Shown one piece after another: positions 60,104-64,000 of a DNA stretch of 64,000 nt. Below the pieces are notes generated by a model. It was not told the origin of the DNA. It ran no database searches and saw only the letters and a program-made list of their open reading frames with translations. The stretch is from Fibrobacter sp. UWB2 (lineage in GTDB: Bacteria; Fibrobacterota; Fibrobacteria; Fibrobacterales; Fibrobacteraceae). A program made the translations under genes and the position numbers. Numbering within the stretch: position 1 is the first letter of the stretch; each line of letters opens with the position of its first letter. The stretch lies in contig NZ_MWQK01000002.1 in assembly GCF_002210425.1 (NCBI RefSeq), positions 186,001 through 250,000 of the forward strand, given 5' to 3'.

Positions 60104-63100
60104 ATGTGGTTTGGCAAGTTAAGTCTTAAAGTGGCGGCCTTAGCCTTGGTCGGTGCGGTTTCATCCATGGCTGCCAAAAGCACTACTATCTCATCGCTGA
60201 CATTTGGTGATGCTAGTACAGATGCTGCAAATTGGGCCTATCTTCTTAATTACAAGTTGTGGGGCCAAACGGAAATATCGTTTGGAAATAACAATAAGTT
60301 CCCTAAACCAGCTGGTTGGGTAGGCTCGGCTACGGGTGACTTACTTTCTACGGGTAATGACGCTCAAATTGCGGGTACCGTTATTGTCGGCGGTAAAATT
60401 GATAATACCGGTAAGATGGCTTTTACAACAGGCCCTGTCCGCTATGGAAATGGTATTACAGATGGATCAAGGGCTAGTGGTACAAAATGCTCTGGAACTA
60501 CGACTTCTGGCGCATGTGCAGAAGTGCCTTTGTATAAGGATATTAAGGTTCCTACCGTAAAGAAGTGGCCTAGCAATTTGCAGAGCATAAGAACGCCAGA
60601 CCATGGTACATACACGATTGATGTGACTAGTGGTTCGACGGAATTGTACTTTGATAATATTACCTTTGGTCAAGAAAGTACATTGCTGATTAAGATGCCT
60701 GCTGGAGGTGTCTTCACATCGATTATTACAAAACATCTTAACATTCCTAATGAAGCAACTCACCCTAAGATTCTTGTTCAATATGAGGGCGAAAATTTGC
60801 CTCGTTGCCATTCTCCTTCCTATACTTGCGGTGGCGAATACGAAGGCAACTTGCTTATTTATGTTGATGATAGTTTTACTCTTCGCAATATTGACTACCA
60901 GCCGATTGATGGTACTATTATAAGCTCCGGCAAAATTGAAATTGTCTGTAACATGGGCTTTTCTGGTCAGCTTTTGGCTAAAGAACTCGTCGTTGGTAAC
61001 GAAGTCAATGGCGAAGGTTTCCAGTTTACTCCGATTGTCCACGAAGATCCCGAAATTGTCTTGAGCCAAACCACGGCTACATTCGAAGAAGATAATAAGT
61101 GGCATGAAATCGGCATTAGCTTGAATTCCGATGAAGGTGAAGAAGACGTCACCTTTGATTACTGCTTTGAATTCAATGAAACTGCTGTTAAAGGCCAGTT
61201 TGCTGAAAAGGCTGACATTAAAACGGATACGGATCACAAGTTCCCGATATGTGGAACGGATTCTCCAGTAACGGTAACTATTCCTAAGGGTAAGACGGTT
61301 GCTCAGACTGCTGCAAATAAAATTTATATCAACCCCGTTATTGATGGAATTGTTGAAACTCCGAAATCCGGACAACCGGGCGAAAAGCTTTGGCTGAAGA
61401 TTTCTAATGTCAAGCACGCTAAAGTTTCCACAGACAACTACGATGAATCAATCGGTGGCTTTAACATCTATATCAAGGATGTAGATAAGTTACCGCAGGG
61501 TAACAGCAGTCTCAAGGTGTCTGTTAAGGAAGATGCTGTTTATACATTTGCTGAAGAAGATTTTGGTTACCAGCATTCTACAAGAACATTTGTATCTGTT
61601 AAAATAACAGTCTTGCCGACAAAGGGCTCGTTGCTTTTGAACGGCTCTGCGGTGAAGAAGGATCAGGTTATCACCGTTGCAAACCTTGGCGAGTTGACTT
61701 ACAAGCCTGTTGCAAATGAATTCAGCAAGACCAAAACCGAAGTCTATACATCGTTTAAGTTCAGGGTTATTGGCTCTGGCACTGGTGATAACATGTCTGA
61801 TGAATACACGGCTAGTGTTAACGTCATCCCGGTTAATGATAAGCCTACTACAGATTCAAAATACACGTTCACTGTAAGTGAAAATCCGTCAGCAGATGAA
61901 AAGCTTGGTAGTGCTTCGGTTTATGATGTTGCAAACGAAGAGGGTGTTGACACCTATACATTTGCGTTGGTTTCTGAGGATGCTGCTTGCACTGGGTGCT
62001 TTGTGCTGACATCTTCAGGAGATGTCAAGGTCAAGGGCTCTAAAACATTTGATTATTATACAAAGTCTTCCTACACTCTTACGGCGAAGGTGACGGATGA
62101 TGCCAAGACCGAAAAGAATTATGGCTTGACTGGAAATCCTGAAACGTCTAAGAACTTTACCATTGTCATCAATGTCAAGAACCAGAACCACGCTCCGACC
62201 ATTAGTAATCAGTCTTTCACGCTCCCAGAAAAGAATAAAACTGCTACGGGTATTGTAGATTGGACCAGTGCTAAGGTTGTTGGTACGGTTGTCGCTAAGG
62301 ATGTTGATGGTGATAATCTGACCTTTAAGGTTGAAACTTCTGGTATTCCGTTTGCTTTTAAGAATGGAACGAGTTCGCTCATCGTTTCTGATGGAAGCAA
62401 GCTGGATTACGAAACAAAGTCTGTATGGACGTTCAAGGTCTCAGTGACGGATCCGTCTGGTGCATCCGCTACGGCTACTATTACGGTAAACCTCGAAGAT
62501 GTTAACGAAGGTCCGCATGCAGATGATGTAAAGTCCGAATATACGGTTAAGGAAAATACAGCAACAGGAAAAGATTTTGGTTCGTTCACCGTTACTGATA
62601 ATGATGCCGGTGATAAGCTGACTTATAAGTTGGCCGGTGCGTTGACGGGTGCCGCTGGTATTTCTGGTACTTTGAAGAATAAGACTTTGGCTGACATTTT
62701 CTATGTCGATGAACCGGCTAATTCTACCGGCAAGAGAACCGCTTCGATTAGGGTGAAGAGCAGTGCTTTGCTTGATTACGAAGAACTTTATAAGGCTAGT
62801 TCTAAAAATGCGTCTTATCCGGTGACTATTACGATTACGGATAAGGTCTCGAATTCTGTTGATGTTACGACCAAGATTACCGTGCAGGATGTTAATGAAG
62901 ATCTCACCGCTACGGGTGGTACATTCTATATCCAGGAACATTCTCCGGGATTAACGCACGTATGCACTAAGGAGTACGGCGAAGATTGCAGCGAGAGCGA
63001 CTACGGCTATGTTACCGGCACGGACACGGATAAGTACAATAAATCCTTTAGCACATTGACATTCTCGAAGTCTACTGCTAATACGGGTGTAAAGGCTACT

Positions 63101-64000
63101 GATGCCAAGAACTTTGTTGTGGATCCGGATGATGGTAGTATTTCTACTGCAGCAAACGCTGAATTCGAATATGATGGTGACGGAGCAAAGATTTCTTACA
63201 CGTTCTTGGTGACGGTTTCTGATGGAACATTCTCTAAAGATGTTTCTGTGACTGTGAAGGTTTTGAACATTGATGAACCTCCTATAAAATTGGTGACGGA
63301 GGGTTCAGGCAAAATTAGAGAAGATGCTATTAAAGGTACTAATGCTGCTTCCTTCAGTAAAGATTTCATCACGGATCCGGATGAATTGGCCAAATTTAAT
63401 GCTTTGGGCGATGATGTTTATTACACTATAAACGAAACTGCCAGTGGCTATGGCGTCTTTAAGGCGAATGTTGAAAATGGTGAAATCAATTTGCTTGACC
63501 CGACCAAAATTGATTTTGAAACACTATGTGCTAAGGATGTGACGTGTAAGAGTAATGCGACTTTGGGAACTTCTCCAATGTATGAAGTTGCCCTGACAGC
63601 CTCGAATTTGAGTGGTTCTGTTTCGCTCGAGATTACTAGATATATTGAAATTATTGATGTAAATGAACCTCCGACAGCAAAAAACCTTACGAAATCTGTT
63701 GATGAAAATATTGCAGGTGGTACTGTTATAGGTACTATTGAAGCTTCTGATCCTGACAAGTACGCCTCATGCAGAGCAGGCTCTCATTCGTGCGGTTTCA
63801 ACACGCTTCACTATTCTATTGTTGATGCTTCGGGATTGCCGTTTGAAATTGACCAGAATACTGGTGTTATCAAGCTCAAAAAGAACGAAAGACTCCGCTA
63901 TATTGACAAACAACAATATAAATTTGATGTGAAGGTCAGCGACCGTGCTACAACGGAACCGGCGCTTTCTACAATTGCTCATGTGACCATCAATGTCACC
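60104..64000 (+). CDS. Second giant secreted cadherin-repeat protein, truncated by the window end
   Basis: An open frame of 1299 codons from ATG 60104 (AAAGG upstream) to the last base, with no stop. Signal peptide MWFGKLSLKVAALALVGAVSSMAA. The N-terminal domain is a paralogue of the first giant protein (LLNYKLWGQTEISFG, GTVIVGGKIDN, GPVRYGNG) as is VTFDYCFEFNET...TDTDHKFPICGTDSPVT. From ~residue 570 a series of cadherin-like repeats follows (FDYYTKSSYTLTAKVTDD, LDYETKSVWTFKVSVTDPSG, NLEDVNEGPHADD, FEYDGDGAKISYTFLVTVSDG, IDFETLCAKD, IIDVNEPPTAKN, IDKQQYKFDVKVSDR), at least five or six inside the window. The C-terminus and its domain are unseen. Confidence 0.85.
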   Translation, partial: MWFGKLSLKVAALALVGAVSSMAAKSTTISSLTFGDASTDAANWAYLLNYKLWGQTEISFGNNNKFPKPAGWVGSATGDLLSTGNDAQIAGTVIVGGKIDNTGKMAFTTGPVRYGNGITDGSRASGTKCSGTTTSGACAEVPLYKDIKVPTVKKWPSNLQSIRTPDHGTYTIDVTSGSTELYFDNITFGQESTLLIKMPAGGVFTSIITKHLNIPNEATHPKILVQYEGENLPRCHSPSYTCGGEYEGNLLIYVDDSFTLRNIDYQPIDGTIISSGKIEIVCNMGFSGQLLAKELVVGNEVNGEGFQFTPIVHEDPEIVLSQTTATFEEDNKWHEIGISLNSDEGEEDVTFDYCFEFNETAVKGQFAEKADIKTDTDHKFPICGTDSPVTVTIPKGKTVAQTAANKIYINPVIDGIVETPKSGQPGEKLWLKISNVKHAKVSTDNYDESIGGFNIYIKDVDKLPQGNSSLKVSVKEDAVYTFAEEDFGYQHSTRTFVSVKITVLPTKGSLLLNGSAVKKDQVITVANLGELTYKPVANEFSKTKTEVYTSFKFRVIGSGTGDNMSDEYTASVNVIPVNDKPTTDSKYTFTVSENPSADEKLGSASVYDVANEEGVDTYTFALVSEDAACTGCFVLTSSGDVKVKGSKTFDYYTKSSYTLTAKVTDDAKTEKNYGLTGNPETSKNFTIVINVKNQNHAPTISNQSFTLPEKNKTATGIVDWTSAKVVGTVVAKDVDGDNLTFKVETSGIPFAFKNGTSSLIVSDGSKLDYETKSVWTFKVSVTDPSGASATATITVNLEDVNEGPHADDVKSEYTVKENTATGKDFGSFTVTDNDAGDKLTYKLAGALTGAAGISGTLKNKTLADIFYVDEPANSTGKRTASIRVKSSALLDYEELYKASSKNASYPVTITITDKVSNSVDVTTKITVQDVNEDLTATGGTFYIQEHSPGLTHVCTKEYGEDCSESDYGYVTGTDTDKYNKSFSTLTFSKSTANTGVKATDAKNFVVDPDDGSISTAANAEFEYDGDGAKISYTFLVTVSDGTFSKDVSVTVKVLNIDEPPIKLVTEGSGKIREDAIKGTNAASFSKDFITDPDELAKFNALGDDVYYTINETASGYGVFKANVENGEINLLDPTKIDFETLCAKDVTCKSNATLGTSPMYEVALTASNLSGSVSLEITRYIEIIDVNEPPTAKNLTKSVDENIAGGTVIGTIEASDPDKYASCRAGSHSCGFNTLHYSIVDASGLPFEIDQNTGVIKLKKNERLRYIDKQQYKFDVKVSDRATTEPALSTIAHVTINVT

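Noticed and set aside
57358-60183. 941-codon minus-strand frame opposite the giant cadherin genes
   Set aside because: It runs across a strong terminator, promoter and two gene starts and has no domain; only a shadow.

Overview
The window looks like a chromosomal segment of a Fibrobacter-type bacterium (phylum Fibrobacterota, fibre-degrading gut or rumen anaerobe). Evidence: proteins with the Fibrobacter succinogenes major paralogous domain, poly-serine linkers in secreted proteins, a set of plant cell wall enzymes (CE15, GH9, PL1, GH5), giant cadherin-repeat surface proteins, and a site before recA that nearly matches the LexA box I recall being reported for F. succinogenes. No prophage, CRISPR array or complete insertion sequence was seen. 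The genus call rests on recalled family knowledge; no search was run.

Layout. 1-1.5 kb: the end of a formylglycine-generating-enzyme-like protein and an Rpn/PD-(D/E)XK nuclease. 1.6-14.5 kb (minus strand): one tightly packed unit reading rsh (ppGpp synthase/hydrolase), an unknown 197-residue protein, then nuoA, a fused nuoB-nuoC, nuoD, H, I, J, K, L, M, N. The NADH-input genes nuoE, F and G are absent. 14.7-22 kb: a glucuronoyl esterase lipoprotein, thrH and hslO, a DJ-1 protein, a possible small RNA, a lone sufB, a major-paralogous-domain lipoprotein and a frameshifted GNAT gene. 22-28.5 kb: topB and envelope proteins. 28.6-34 kb: leuA behind a leucine-rich leader peptide and attenuator, a small membrane protein, a two-domain lipoprotein and an aminotransferase. 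34-41.2 kb: a polysaccharide-degradation island (GH9, PL1, GH5). 41.3-54 kb: tgt, two identical tRNA-Leu genes, murD, tpiA-secG, cinA-recA, envelope proteins and a structured small RNA resembling SRP RNA. 54-64 kb: two giant paralogous cadherin-repeat proteins, the second running off the window.

How the parts fit. The secreted enzymes attack cellulose, pectin and the lignin-glucuronoxylan ester link; several carry serine-rich spacers and C-terminal modules of the sorting-tail type. The giant cadherin-like proteins are plausible adhesion or surface-layer components. The core genes are ordinary housekeeping functions, but several have unusual arrangements: an NADH-module-less complex I with a B-C fusion, stringent-response genes leading into it, and recA with its own promoter inside cinA.

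Most interesting: (1) a complete leuA transcription-attenuation module with a predicted leaderless leader peptide; (2) two promoter-terminator small RNA loci; (3) a dispersed palindromic repeat family with copies inserted in frame in topB and probably in an aminotransferase gene; (4) a predicted LexA box overlapping the recA -35 element; (5) a duplicated tRNA-Leu block. All functional statements are inferred from sequence reading alone.
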